From positions 16,996,630-17,060,629 of the forward strand of contig CM068828.1 of assembly GCA_028554795.2 (NCBI GenBank): DNA of 64,000 nt, in the 5' to 3' direction. Below the pieces are notes generated by a model that ran no database searches, had not been told where the DNA came from, and saw nothing but the letters and a program-made list of their open reading frames with translations. Origin of the DNA: Sinohyriopsis cumingii (lineage: Eukaryota; Mollusca; Bivalvia; Unionida; Unionidae). This document shows, piece by piece, positions 42,300-55,670 of this stretch. The stretch's first letter is position 1. Every line of letters begins with the position of its first letter. A program made the translations under genes and the position numbers.

Positions 42300-42850
42300 C
42301 AATTTTAATAAGAATTACATTTGTAAGAATGCACACTGTGTATAGGAATTAGATCTGCAAGAATAGACAATGTGACTACGAATTTCAGGCTTTAAGGATA
42401 GAGAACGTGGGTAGAAACTACATAGTTAAGAGTGGACAAAATATAACATTTTAATAAGAGTTCCAGCTGTAAGAATAGACTTGTTTAATAAGAAATGGAA
42501 ATGACTGAATAGACGATTTTAATACCAAATGCAAGCGTAAGAATAAACAATTTTAGTAAGAATTACAGCTGTAATAATACAAAAGTTTAATAAGAAATAC
42601 AAATTTAAGAATAGACAATTTTAGTAAGAATTACAGCTGTAATAATTCAAAAGTTTAATAAGAAATACAAATTTAAGAATAGACAATTTTAGCAAGAATT
42701 TCAATCGTAAGAATATACAATTTTATCAAGAATTGCAACCGTAAGAATATTAATGTAAATAAGAATTCCAACAATGACGTTAGTCAATTTTAATCAGAGT
42801 TGCATGATATGCAATGTAACTACGCATTTCAACAGTATTATAGGCAATAT
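42300..42850. repeat. degenerate ~30-bp tandem repeats
   Basis: Many variants of taagaat(t)acagctgtaa and gaatagacaattttaataag follow each other, including one nearly exact ~63-bp duplication around 42545-42690. Confidence 0.75.
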
Positions 42851-43094
42851 TAGTTAGAATTACAATTGTAAGGATAGGGAATGTGAATACTAATTAGAAA
42901 TGTAGTGATAGACAATGTGAATAAGAACGAGCGAAGAAAAGAAAGATTAACATTCCTACTTATTTCCAAAACGTTGTCTGCTTGTATACATGAACGGGAA
43001 ACTGACCAAAGTCCGGTTAAGCTGTCTGAATAAGATAACATGTGTCCAAAGCGTACTAAAATAATGTTCTTATTCTGTTTTACTTCGTTGTTTT

Positions 43095-43423
43095 ATTGTA
43101 ATTTGTCTGTGTGTGTGATTGGATTTTTAACGTATCTTTAACAATTTTGTTCAGCCATATTGCTACGATGTCTGCAGTGTGACAGTTTATAGTGATGTCT
43201 AGCACAGGGGCATCATGCCGCAGACATGCAGCATGATGTCCCACCCAATCACATTATCCTGACACCAGGCCGACCAGTCCTAACACTAACCTGTTAATGC
43301 TGAGCGCCAAGCGAGGCAGATGTTAGTACCATTTTTGTAAGTCTTTGGTATGACTCGACCTGGGATCGATCCTACGACCTCCCGCGTCCGAGGCGGACGC
43401 TCTAACCACTAGGCCACCGGAGC
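43095..43423 (-). mobile_element. tRNA-derived SINE, copy 2
   Basis: The minus-strand head ccgctccggtggcctagtgg-ttagagcg has an A box, and ggatcgatccc acts as a B box. Body and tail are as in copy 1, ending near a gtgtgtgtg tail at 43088. This is the best preserved of the three copies. Confidence 0.85.
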
Positions 43424-43464
43424 GGTGTTGTTTTATTGTAAAATATTGTTGCTAAATATGCTTT

Positions 43465-43645
43465 AGTTAGTGTTAGCCCTTGTCGGTCTGGTGTCAGGAT
43501 AATATGACTGGGTGGGACAACATGCTACATCTCTGCGGCATGATGCCCTAGTGCTAGAAATCACTGTAAACTGCCACACTGCAGACATCTTAGCGATATG
43601 ACTGAAACATTGTTAAAGCTATGTTAAAAAAAATATCACACACAC
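43465..43645 (+). mobile_element. SINE body fragment, copy 3 (head missing)
   Basis: Inverted relative to copy 2 and only ~40 bp from it. It contains the conserved body (ggtctggtgtcaggataat; gcagacatcttagcgatatg) and ends in a (ca)n tail at 43647, but lacks the tRNA-like head. Confidence 0.8.
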
Positions 43646-43649
43646 ACCA

Positions 43650-45576
43650 ATACAAATACATACCTTAGTCCGCACGACGACATCAAGAAAATCTTTGAGT
43701 TTTACTTTACTTGATTTCGTATATTAGAAATAAATCAGCAGAAGAAAGTATTGTCATGGTTTTTAATTATATAACCCAACAAATACTAACATTGCATTAC
43801 AAGCAGGAAGAAATGAAGACAGTACCACGTAACTATATATTTTCAAAATACTATACATTTATAAAATCGATGTAAATCAAATGGCAAATCATAAAAATTG
43901 GAGCTAGGTGGTAGATAACTCATGAATAAAACTCTATCAGCGTAATCAACATAACTTCTTCAATATCAGTATATAACAAACGTTAAATAAGTCCGAAAAC
44001 ACAGCTATTTTGAAAACTAAGGCGATAATGGATAAAACGTATATTCAACATTACGCCTCACATCGAAGAATTCACTGCTATGGGAAAAATAAGAACGTAC
44101 CGTAATACGTTTCGTCACATTACATACGACTTCTAGTACGGTGTCAATAAGTAATTATTCTGAGAGCAAGATGTTCTTATTCATCATGTCTCACTTATTT
44201 CACGTTGGCTTTTATCATATCCATTAATGAGAAACATGTTCTGATTATATGTTTTTGATAATAACACTAAGTTTATGTTTTAAGACACTCTCTTATTTAT
44301 CAACCTTAAAGCATGTTATTTAAGCCAAAGTACCGTACTGCAACCATGTGAACCGGAGAAGCAGCATGAAGATATTTATGTCACCTAGTATAAATTCAAT
44401 CAACCGGAATCTCCCTTGGTGTCAAATCTCATTAAAGTATCATCTCGTGTGACTCACATCATTATATCCGAGCTTGAATCAGGCAATTGAATGTAATCAA
44501 CAGAACGAGGGAAGCTGAGAAAAATAATCTGAGTGGCTGATAAGGTAGTCTTATTCTAAGCATAGCTGACCGCAAAGGGAACCATCCAATGCCATTTTGG
44601 CCTCTACATTATTTCATGATTTCGACAAACAACATAGGGTCTAAATTAGTCATATAGCTCGAAAGACTGTGACAATCACCCACAATGTCTTTCAGACTGA
44701 ATAGTTTTAAAAGTGTTGCTTCCGTTTGTATCTGTATTCAAACACCAAACTAGAATCAAGTCATTTTTGTCTGTCTATTAACCAAATCAACGCGTTGTTT
44801 CGCGTATTCACAGAACTATGCTCAATGGATACTGGACCAAATGTTGATCCCGATTAATGGCTTGGCGAGAATGATATGACTTCTGTCTGTGTACATCCAT
44901 ATGCAACTCAGATGAATTCTTTATTCGGTTAACAAGTGGTACTGCGTCCAAAGAATGCGGTACCAAATCAGATTAACATTATATAATGTCCACAATTGTG
45001 TCCTTGATAGTACATTGCATGTAGTTAAGAAACGAATGGACATTGTGAAATCTACTTCTATACTTTTGTGTCATGCGGGCAAACAATTATTTGTTCAAGC
45101 ATTAATTTCACAATTTCCTTGGATACGTTAATGGAAAATTACCGTACCTGAATTTATAAGGCGCTCAATGCATTTCCAAAATAATTGCATTTCATTGCAA
45201 CACGTCATCGTGAAAACCATTGGTTGTCAGTTACTATTAACTAAGAACAGGAAAACGAAGAAAAATAATGACATCCTTTAAAACAATCGCATGTGATGTG
45301 CATGCTCTATTAATCGATCCGTAAATACATTGAGACAGCATTAATGTATATTAAAAACAGGTCTATATGCAACTCCTTTGCACACATAGCGTTGATGAAA
45401 TTAACAATTCCGATGTTATGTCAGTACCAGCCTAATATACAAACCTCAGACAGACGCTTGCCAGACCTAGTGCTCTCGAACTTAAGTAATAGACTGCTAG
45501 AACGATATTAGCTTGGCTTTCTGTGAAACTAGCTTTAATTACATCTTGATTCGTAACTTTTCTTTTGAATTTTCAG
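43650..45576. other. intron-like DNA of LRR locus copy 1
   Basis: No gene. Part of it (about 44815-45010) resembles 55780-55960 in the second LRR locus (for example gttaatggct, catatg/catgtgaa, ggtac(c/a)aaat), which supports duplication of the whole locus. Confidence 0.5.
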
Positions 45577-46140
45577 ACGAATGATTTTACTGGATTCATC
45601 ATTTACCAATGTTTGATGTTCGCTTAAGATACTGGTTGTCCTAGTACAATTGAATGCACGTGTACGTTCGACCTAATAGATTGTTCTGGACGAGGTCGGA
45701 CGTGCATCTCAAGGCGTACAGCCTCAGACACTGTCTTTCAAATACACATTCTTGACCTTAACATACTCTCCTATGTTCTCAGGAACTCCTTTTATGGCAT
45801 TGAGGTATCAACTATTCTTCTGAACAGTAATAGCATCCTCTCTATTCATCATACTGGAGACATTATTGGAGCTTTTGAGCGAAGCGAATTTACCAACATG
45901 AGTCTGATCACGAATCTTACCGTATCCGAAAATCCATTGGATTTCATTTCTCCCGATGCCTTTAATGACTTGCGCAGTTTTATATACCTGAATATGATAA
46001 ACACATCGATGACGGAAATGACGGTCGCAATCCCAAAAATGTCCTTGGTTTCGAGACGTCATCTTTCCAAGAGATCAAATCAGCTGCAACTGTGATCTCG
46101 TGTGGCTGAAAGAGTACAAGGACCTAAATGGATCTCACGT
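45577..46140 (+). pseudogene. LRR protein pseudogene
   Basis: It begins right after an acceptor-like ttttgaattttcag, exactly as the intact gene at 62341, but the start codon is ACG and an early TAA follows. Recognisable pieces are the N-terminal cysteine cap (TCTFDL-like, frame-shifted), one repeat near 45790, then, after a deletion of most repeats, TNMSLITNLTVSENP and ISPDAFNDLRSFIYLNM near the C-terminus. It ends in a decayed cysteine cap near 46110. A duplicate that lost function. Confidence 0.85.
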
Positions 46141-47418
46141 AAATAATAGAGGCCTAAACACGCCTATTTGCTTATCGTTGATACTGCTTGAGGTTTCAGT
46201 TCGATGCGGTAATTACGACACACACATTGCATAATATTAACAATAAGTATAAAACGTATTCGCGTATCTAGTTAATAACAAAACTAATACTGTGTATCAC
46301 CTAAACATTCTTGTGAATGGTATTTTCTCCAAACCCACTGGAACGAGGTCCGTCTGAAAAAGGATCATCGAATGTGTGCGACTTTGCGTGACGTAGCTTA
46401 AGGGTACATGTTTTTTAATGTCAGCCAAGATTTGAATGCACCTCTTCATCGTCGACCCGTTAATTTACCTGAGCAGTCATCTAAATCGAACACAAGTCAT
46501 GAAATTGGGCAAGAATGGCAAGGTCACTGAGCGAAACTGGGTTCCTGCCGGGCTATTTAGAAAGTCTTGTCATGACTTCAAGATCTGCTTTCTTGAGATT
46601 AAATATACGATCTCACGTAATGTGAACTGTTGTTTCTCCTACCATCTTACTGTGCTCAGCGCTGAAAGTTCTAGCTGCATTTGCAATTACATTTGCGATC
46701 AAATATCTTGCATTTTTTCCAAGTTGTTCATCATATGAGAAGTACTCAAAACGTTTCCGGTTACGGGAAGCCTGAATTTGATGAGAGTTTCAACAGGATC
46801 CTGTGCATAGAAAGAGCTTATATCTTATCACAGGACTCCATTGAATCAGAAAGAACCGCAAGAGTGGCATAATTTATTTTTTGATCATTAACTACTGTGT
46901 CAGTGACAGGTTATATTTCATGTATAAAGGATTGTTTTGAGATTAGAGGTTTAATGTCGCTTCTTTATTCCTGATCCCTGATTGTGCCAAAGTTTGTTTC
47001 GATATCGGTCTGTAATAACACTCAAAAACACAATTATTCTACTTTACAGCAGTTCACATAATCTAATTAGCTCCGCCTTTTCTTTGCTGTAGATGTCGGT
47101 ATGTAGGACTTTTATTATCAATTAATAATTTTGTTAATTAACCTTATAAATGCAGTAGAAATATTGAACCTGAGTGCAAAAGCGAGGAAATGACTGTAAG
47201 CTTTTATAGAGACTGGTACAAGATCACTCAGTATGTAATTCGATTTCCTAATTACCAAGAAACAAAATTAAGTTCCCAATAAAACACTGTGAGAAATAGT
47301 GTTTACGAGAATTTGTCTTCATGCAGTAGTGAAGGAATAATTGCAAATATCAATCATTTCAAATGAACTTGGAGAGAAGAATGTTTGTATTACTTTTTCA
47401 TATATTGTTCTGACACCA

Positions 47419-47420
<2 letters not shown>
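46141..47420. other. noncoding DNA downstream of the LRR pseudogene
   Basis: ORFs of 100 and 63 codons at 46436 and 46681 have no recognisable family. Confidence 0.4.

Positions 47421-47483
<63 letters not shown>
47421..47483. repeat. (TA)n(GA)n microsatellite
   Basis: About 20 bp of TA followed by about 43 bp of GA. Confidence 0.95.
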
Positions 47484-47485
<2 letters not shown>

Positions 47486-49458
47486 ACCAACGTTTTGTGG
47501 GGAAATATTAAAATTAACAACAGCATGTACAAAACAAGCACTTAACACAAAATCTACGAAAAATTCTGGACTCATATTTACACCAAGATGTATAATATAA
47601 AGTTGTGCAGAAAAGAATGGACGAACGGGTTCTTGCGCCTATCACATAACGAACCAGGCAGTATGTGTTGACCCTGTAATAAGTTGTAAACAAAGGGCGG
47701 AGACAAAACGTGGCGAGAGATCGAAGCCAGAAATTAATCTCGGTTGAATTATGCAAAGAAAGATTTGAAGGAAAGATGTTAAGGTAATTGTGTGTCAGGA
47801 TAATTGACTGGAACTATAATAATAATAATAATAGGACAATTACATCATAAAAATGTAAAGTGAAGAACTGAAGACTGGCTGAAAATTTGTCAAGGTTGCA
47901 ACGTTAAGGTTAGATTTTGTTTACATTTAGGCCAATTTCCCCATGTGTTTTCAATTGTATTATCCAGTTTCGTTCCTTACGTGTACGTTCTATGTCTGTC
48001 CACCAGAGGTCAGATGTAATCAGCAACATCTAGAGCGAGTTGACTGAATGTCCATTCGAGTTGTTGTGGTTTTCGACCTTCGTGTTGATTTTTTTGAGAA
48101 TGTGGGTTTTGTTTTGCAAGCATACTGAGTATCACAGACCATGCATATCAGCAAATAGATCGTATTATAGGCTGGATATCTTAACGTCTGATTCATATTG
48201 TAGAGAACCCTGTTGTAGAACGTCTGAAAAATTAGTTCTCGGGCATATGTTTGCAAATTGTGCAACGCGTGTCTTTGTAATGGTATTTGTCTGAATCTGT
48301 GGTTTTGTTTGTTGTTACTCTGACACGTACCAGATGGTTCTTAAGAGTTTTTGGTCTACGGTACGCACTCATAGGAACTTTTTGAGATATGTATTGAGGT
48401 GCCACTGCTTGCGTGCGATCTCTTGTAGGTTTTGGGCAGGTTGGGTGAAACATTAACACAAAAGGAACACGCGTGTTGATATTCTTATTTCTATATTTCA
48501 TTCAGCCTTCTCAATGTTGTTCCTTTTGTATCTTCTCCTAAGGTGCCCCTTGATTTCTGGGAGTCTCTTTACAAAGGTAGCAGGATTAGAACATATGCGT
48601 TTGGTTCGAACGAACATAATGTAAGGGAGATATTTTATTACGAGCTGGGTGTGGCAGGTTCTCAGGTGTAATTGAAAACTAGAGTCATTACGTTTAGAGT
48701 AAAGGTTAGTGTCTATGCTCCCCTCCCGACCGGTAGGTTGTGTATCCAGAAAGACACTGGACCTGTTCGATAACTCCGACGTAAATGTATTCGTAGTGTG
48801 AAAGTAAGTGGCGAAATAAAAAATATTTTTGAAATTGTCGCCTGTGTCGATTCAGTTTGATTCTATGTCGTCAATACATCTACACCAGGGGTCAAGATGA
48901 TGTTAGTAGAGAAATTGTGTTATAGTCTTCCATTGACAATATTGAGAGACTTGGGTGCCAATGCAGTGCCCAATGTAGTCCCATCAGTTTGTAGAAGTGT
49001 TCGATGCTGAATACAAAATTATGGAACTTAAGAACCAGTGTTACAAGTCTGACCAAAAAGCACGTTGGAAGGATTGGATTAGATAAACCATCCTATGCTG
49101 TGTGTACGTAAAACATGTACCATATTCTCAATCATTAAATCACCCAGTTTACAAGCAATAGGGGTATATAATACAACTTGTATGATGCTGTATACTTTCC
49201 ATCGCATAATTAGGAAGGTTTTCTTTTACAAATATTACCATACATTTTGAAATTCTAACCATTCGCCAATTTTGAATTTATATTTCCAGAAGTACCGGTT
49301 ATCAAACTTGCTCTCTTCAACTGAAGTAACGACCATACATGTCTGTAAGCGTTATCATATCCAACATCAAATCTTGCCACAGCATAGGCCAACGTTTTAG
49401 TTTCATTTCGAGTGGAATACTACAACAATCCTATTTTCAAAGTTCCGTTAAACGTTTC

Positions 49459-49461
<3 letters not shown>
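47484..49461. other. noncoding host DNA
   Basis: No gene supported. A short stretch near 48010-48110 resembles 26985-27130. A small (AAT)n lies at 47817-47833. Confidence 0.4.

Positions 49462-49534
<73 letters not shown>
49462..49534. repeat. (TA)n microsatellite
   Basis: About 73 bp of TA. Confidence 0.95.
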
Positions 49535-49538
<4 letters not shown>

Positions 49539-50794
49539 CTGGGTAAATTGAAAATAGTCTTTAGCGTTTAGATGCTTGAAATCAACAAATAAATATTTTA
49601 ATATATCTAATGTGTCTGTAACACACCTACCCTTGACTACACTTTTATGCCAGCTCAATCTGGAAGAAAGAAAACGTTATGTTTGGGTTTTTTATTTCGT
49701 TTTTTTTAACTGTGACTGCTGCCTTTATATCAAAGTTCATTAATTAGTTGTATCTTCTGTTCAACGCATCACAATATAGTTTCATTTCATTATTTATTTG
49801 GACAAATACATCTCATTCAATATGTACACTAAATTAAATAGTTCATCAAGAAAGTATGATATGTTCTAGAAACTCAGCTATGTTTTATTTAAGAGATTTA
49901 TCAGTGTTCTCGTTGTACTTTCGATATTCGTTTGAGACAGGAGTAGTTTCTATATAACATCCTCGTACCGCTACATGAGACGGTATTGTTAAAGTTTTGA
50001 AAATTCTGAAATATATGCTGCTTCTTGCATAAATGAAAGCGTTGTTCTTTGGCAATATCTAGTGCTGTTACACAAGATGTTATCATAAAATTGGAAAAAC
50101 AATTCTACCTGTTCTCATTTTCAAAATTTATATGCTGCTAATCAGAGGTACGTTTAATTTATAATATCTGAAACTCATCCCTTACCATTTCTATATTTCA
50201 AACACGATTCACATTTTTGAAGAAGAAAAAAGTACTGAATAATAAGTCTAACACTGTAATAATTGGGCATTCCCTATATACCTAGCTAAAGTACGCCGAT
50301 TCACACATATTTGTATGTTTCTATTCCGGTTCACTTATGCAGCAATAATGATAAATCCGTGTAATCCGAAAAAGTCCATTTGGTTGTCACCCTGTAAGTC
50401 CAAACATGGGTCAATATGAAAGTCCATGCACGGGGTCAGTATAAGTCCATGCATGGGGTCATAAAGTCTAAGGTGGAAGGAATTTGTTTGGCTTCTAAGA
50501 TGAACTAAAAAGACCATCATGATAAACCACGTAATGAAAAGGGTAAATAAGGTCATAATTGTTAGATAACATTCCGTGACCGTGCATAAATTTTGTTTTC
50601 CACGTACGTTTTCTCTATCGTAAGATTGTTTGGGGATCGATAGCAATGGGAAGTTGAATATAATTGAATTAAAACAGGTCTTTAGACACAGCTACCCGCA
50701 ACTGATTTTGTCTCAACAGAGTAGATCCACTGTATCGACCCGTGTGAAATGCGCTTCTAATTCTAAAGGGCATGAACCATTTGCAGCAGATGTA
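49535..50794. other. noncoding host DNA
   Basis: No gene. Short repeats of agtccatgcatggggtca occur at 50395-50465. Confidence 0.4.
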
Positions 50795-51057
50795 TTACAC
50801 TGGTCAACAGTGAAATCATTACTGACTTGAAAAGGCCCTAATCTGTAGTATTTTGGTGTGCCGAACACGAATATAACCGTGAAAAATTTGTATTGGCTCT
50901 CGTTTTGAAGATATTCATATACCTCATTTTCTATGTTTCACTGTGTAAATTTCTCCAGTAGGACTGCGGCAACATCCGGAATAATGATGTAACATTGCAT
51001 AATACCATCATGCTCACATCATCCACAGTTGATTGCATCATTTTCTGATGCAATGCA

Positions 51058-51178
51058 ATACTAATGCCATGCGGCTGCTGAAGTAAGTTGACGTCAGCAG
51101 TGTACTATACATGTGTAGGCCTATTATACTAATGCCAGGCGGCTGCTGAAGCTGACGTAAGCAGTGTACTATATAAAG
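51058..51178 (+). promoter_or_regulatory. transposase promoter with duplicated upstream unit
   Basis: Two direct copies of a ~65-bp unit (atactaatgccatgcggctg ... gcagtgtacta). The second leads into TATA box tatataaag at 51170-51178, about 115 bp before the transposase ATG. The same arrangement is in copy 3 (TATA at 59950-59958). Confidence 0.55.
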
Positions 51179-51291
51179 CCCAATCAGATAGGTTCAGCAT
51201 TTAAAATATTTTAGACGTTGTGCGAGACAGTTCAAGCTACTGTTACATAAAACTTATTATTTTATCCATTTACGTACAATAAAGAACAGTA

Positions 51292-52980
51292 ATGCCTCGA
51301 AAGTGTGTTAATACCGCGGACAATTTTTGCTATATTTGTGGGGAAGTGACATTTGCCAACCAGAAGAAAAGTATCAATTCTCAAGTGAAGAAGGCATATC
51401 ATCTTTACTTCGGATGCAAGGTTGGTGACCAAGACAAGCCTTGGGCTCCGCATATATGCTGTGCTACATGTACAACACAGCTTTCACAGTGGTTGAATTG
51501 CAAAAGGTCATCAATGCCGTTTGCAGTCCCAATGGTGTGGAGAGAGCCAAGCAACCACCTAAATGACTGTTACTTCTGCTTGGTTCCTCCTCTTTCCGGC
51601 GGAATAACGAAGCGAAAGAAGTCGAGAATAGTCTACCCAAACATGCCGTCTGCATTGAGACCAGTTCCACATGGTGAGGGACTTCCTATTCCAGAACCTC
51701 CAGCAGAATATTCTCTTGATTCATCTGACGAAGACAAAGGTGAGTCGACCTGTTCTTCTCCTGGTCCATCAGCATGCAGTGATCCAGATTTTCACTGTGG
51801 TGCATCATCAACCCCACACAGAATAACACAGGAAGAACTAAATGACCTGATTCGTGATTTGGACTTATCAAAGAACAAGGCAGAATTGCTAGGATCAAGA
51901 CTCCAACAATGGAATCTTCTAGAAGAAGATGTCACAATTACTGCATATCGAAAGCGCCACCAGCAATTGGAGCCTTTCTTCAGAAAGGAAAGTAATCTGA
52001 TATTCTGTTCCGATATTGAGGGCCTCATGAATGCTTTAAAAATCACTCATGACCCACAAGAATGGAGACTATTTGTGGACTCTTCGAAACTGAGTCTCAA
52101 GGCTGTGCTTTTGCACAATGGAAACATTCTTCCATCTATTCCAGTAGCGTATGCTGTCCACATGAAAGAGACATACGATAACTTAAGGCAGCTACTGAAT
52201 TCCATTGAGTATAACAAGTACAGCTGGCACCTCTGTGGTGATTTGAAGGTAGTTGCCCTTTTAATGGGACTGCAGCAAGGATATACAAAATACATGTGTT
52301 TCTTATGCGAGTGGGATAGCCGAGCAAGGGAAATGCACTACATGAGGAAGGAATGGACTCGCAGGCAGAATGTAGCCATTGGAGAGAAGAATATCCAACA
52401 CCCAGCTCTGGTTGAGGCTCAGAAAATCTTGCTACCACCCCTTCACATCAAACTAGGATTGATGAAGAACTTCGTGAAAGCCATTGACCGGACTTTGCCA
52501 GCATTCCGATACCTGCATGAAAAATTCCCTCGACTCAGCGAAGCAAAGATTAAAGAGGGAGTTTTTGTGGGTCCTCAGATTCGAGAGCTTTTCAAAGATG
52601 ACCAGTTCAACAACTTGCTGGAAGGTGACGCGAAACAAACATGGAATGCTTTTCGCCTAGTTTCTACAAACTTCCTCGGAAATGTTAGGGCAGAAAACTA
52701 TAAGGAACTAGTAGAAGACATGTTGATGAAGTATAAGAAACTTGGCTGCAATATGTCTCTAAAGATTCACTTCCTTCATTCCCATTTGGATTTCTTTCCT
52801 AGCAACTGTGGTATTGTTAGTGATGAACACGGCGAACGTTTTCATCAAGATATCGCAACAATGGAACAAAGATACCAGGGAAAATGGTCCACTACAATGC
52901 TGGCTGACTAGTGCTGGACACTCCTCAGAGATGCTCCCGAACAGCTGTACAAGAGACAGGCGAAGAAATCTAAGATGTAG
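51292..52980 (+). pseudogene. transposase-like protein, nonsense near the end
   Basis: The frame from ATG 51292 reads 539 codons to TAG at 52909-52911. The other two copies have a tyrosine codon there and continue to TAG at 52978-52980 (562 aa). The N-terminus has a zinc-binding pattern (FCYICGEV; CKVGDQDKPWAPHICCATC), then a Ser/acidic linker (~140-175). The catalytic-type core has WRLFVDSSK and LCGDLK followed by CFLCEWD, then VSDEHGERFH. D, D and E there are candidates for a DDE triad (inference). The family is widespread in invertebrates but I cannot name it from sequence alone. Confidence 0.7.
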
Positions 52981-53197
52981 TCAATGACTTGATTTTTTAT
53001 AGGTAGGCTATTACAGTTGACCTTTTACTATTGGAATGCATTTCGTTATGTAAACATTAATTTCTTGCAGATTACAAAAAAACTAGAGCCAATTTTGCAA
53101 TTTGACTGTCATATTCGTGTTCAGCACATAAAAATTGATAAGAATTGACTAATTTTATTTCAGTAACATGACTTTTGTAAAAATTTGTTGTCCAGTG

Positions 53198-53679
53198 TTA
53201 TGTACAGTCAGGTCATTGCCAACATGGCCGCAAACCATGAATCCTTTAACGGTGTATTTGCGATTATATGTCGATCTCGCTCTGACTGACTGATAAACTT
53301 GATCTTCAATAAAACCAGCAAAGTGGTGACCAAAGAACAGTAAATTCCAAACATTTAAGAAGGCAATGCAAATCCTAGATAAAAGAGAAGAAACAAATGT
53401 ATCACTACCACTATTGCTGCACTCCCCTAAACATGTTCCTGTCATTCCAAATTTGTTTAAACAATATTATAATAAATCCTCTATATTCATTTCCGAGTGG
53501 CAACATTATGACTTTCTCCTCTTTCAAACAGTCAGTAAATAACTTACGTTTAACCCTCACAAAGATGGTTATATTGCTAATATTTTTATTTCCACTGAGT
53601 TGCAAAGGGATTGGCAAGAAATTGGCTGGATATGACATTGACCATCCCATGATTATATCTTGCGTGTATTGTAAGAATT
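53198..53679. other. noncoding DNA between transposon copy 2 and the LRR promoter
   Basis: Nothing recognisable; overlapping short ORFs on both strands have no motif. Confidence 0.4.
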
Positions 53680-53770
53680 CCAGGGAAGTAACTTGACCTT
53701 AGTATATAAAGATAAGGTCCAGGACGCACTCATTAGAATATAAGTCTTCTTGAAAGATTCAGCCACCAAG
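53680..53770 (+). promoter_or_regulatory. promoter and noncoding first exon, LRR locus copy 2
   Basis: ttccagggaagtaacttgac, TATA box tatataaag (53703-53711), gataaggtcc, then donor-like cagccaccaag|gtatct (junction 53770/53771). Same order and spacing as 40970-41067. The matching acceptor is ttccttctttcag ending at 62340, implying an 8.6-kb first intron. Confidence 0.55.
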
Positions 53771-53771
53771 G

Positions 53772-53772
<1 letters not shown>

Positions 53773-53820
<48 letters not shown>
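53773..53820. repeat. (TC)n microsatellite
   Basis: About 48 bp of TC directly after the proposed splice donor. Confidence 0.95.
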
Positions 53821-53825
<5 letters not shown>

Positions 53826-55319
53826 TCCAGGTAAATTGCCCTATGATTCCTTAAAGAAGTTTGGTAGGATTTTAGTTTCAAGAAGATGTACATTAACTAC
53901 ATTTGTGTATACACAATTCTAGATCTTATAGAAATTGCATGGTAAATATTTACAATATTGAAAATGGTTATATATCACGTCGAACGAAGGTGATCGAAGG
54001 AGATTCGATTTCAGTTGATTCAATCCTGAAATTAAATTTATCATTCTAACTGTACGGATGACTAACATGGAAACGATCGAGCACATACGAGAAAGAGCAT
54101 ATTTCGGTCGAATTTTAGAAAACGTTTCACAAGTATGCATGAAAAAGAGCTTAATGTAAGCCCTGGTCAATGCCCTGAATGACGTAACTCGGATTATAGT
54201 TTACACAATTTTTATCTTCTTCTGTCCTTCTAAATTGCGTTGTTGAATGACATAACAAGCATGTGGTTGCATGCCAGAATCTGAAACAGTTGCGCGCTTA
54301 TGATACGTATAATATCCATAAGTGGTCATTATTCCATATCGGCCTAGTCTATAAGCTGAAATTATTTTGCTGGTGGTGCTTTTCTTAAAGTCATATATTC
54401 TTACGTATTGCATGCACAAGGCTCATAAAATGTCAAACACACGTTTCCATACTTGCTACTTTTAACCATATCATGGTATACAAGCAAACTTTCACTCGAA
54501 AAAAGAGAGATTACATGTGTTCACCATTAAAATGTGTTTACATACAATCAACAGTGCCGTTATAAAGATAACTTAATATAAAGCGAAAAGAACACTAAGA
54601 GTGTTTGTAAAAACCAATAGACTTTGAATTTAAAACTTTATTGTAAACATGGAGAAAAAAACCGTTTGTAATATATTGATATAAACGAATGACAAATACT
54701 ATTTTCAGTGGCATGGAGAAGCTAAATACATTTGAGGAAATATTTCTTTGTTTATAATTGGTTTGAAATGCATTTTTTCTTGTCAACGTTTTTCATACGC
54801 GCTGCGCATCTACTGAATAGCTACTCATCTGTTGTTTATTTATTGTTCCTTTTACTTGTAAAAAAGTAAAACTAAAAAAACAGAAATAAACAAAAGCGTC
54901 AGACAAGATAATACTAATTATTTGCAAACGTAATTCGTACTGGTACACCTTTCCCTCGAAAGACACTGCAGATCAAAGAGTACACCACTAAGGGAAATAA
55001 TGAGCACGTGTATTTTATGACAATACACGTGAATCGTGTAACGTTGTCCTGGGGTATACAATTTTACAGCAAGCAGTTCTTTATTCACGGTTGTATTATC
55101 TTACATTTGAGATGAATAGTTTTATTAACGTATTGAAAAACACATGGACACGTGTTAATTAATATTAATGTATACCAGACTTTGGTATTAGTCTACAACG
55201 TATGTATGCTTGGAAGAACGGTATCTCTCCCTACATGTATTTGGCTTTTTCTACAACCAAGCCCAGAGTTAATCAAATTAAATCTCTTTTGATGTTCAGT
55301 CTCTGTTCGCCAGATTATC
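53821..55319. other. intron-like noncoding DNA
   Basis: No gene supported; lies within the proposed first intron of the intact LRR gene. Confidence 0.4.
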
Positions 55320-55670
55320 GCTAGAGTAAGAGACGTACGCTAAGCAAAACTTTGGAAAAGGTCTGTCTACATCTGCATACGCTAAGTGAGACTTTGGCAA
55401 AGATCTATCTACAACTGCATACGCTAGGTGAGAATGTGACAAAGGTATATTAAATACTGCATCCGCTAAGTCAGACTTTGGTAAAGGTTTGTCTATAACT
55501 GCAAACGCTAAGTGAGACTTTGGCAAAGGTCTGTCTACAACTGCATACGCTAAGTGAGACTTTGGCAAACGTCTGTCTGCAACTGCATACGCTAAGCGAG
55601 ACTTTGGCAAACGTCTGTCTGCAACTGCATACGCTACGTGAGACTTTGGCAAAGGTATATCTACAACAAC
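55320..55670. repeat. 42-bp minisatellite, ~8 copies
   Basis: The unit is about gactttggcaaaggtctgtc + tacaactgcatacgctaagtga, multiple of three, so the minus strand stays open (LPKSHLAYAVVDRP repeated). No start context or signal suggests translation, and the repeat sits inside the proposed LRR intron. Confidence 0.9.

Larger units (their letters stand above)
50798..53197 (+). mobile_element. CACTGG-ended DNA transposon, copy 2 (2400 bp, complete)
   Basis: Starts CACTGGTCAACA and ends TTGTTGTCCAGTG, a ~12-bp terminal inverted repeat with one mismatch, flanked by TTA on both sides (50795-50797, 53198-53200). It encodes one protein. CACTG/CACTA termini with a 3-bp duplication are typical of the CMC (CACTA/EnSpm-Chapaev) group, so I place it there tentatively. 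Nearly identical to copy 3, hence recent transposition. Confidence 0.88.

Noticed and set aside
52047..52438. Minus-strand ORFs within the transposon copies
   Set aside because: They recur in each copy only because the coding strand is conserved; no independent features.
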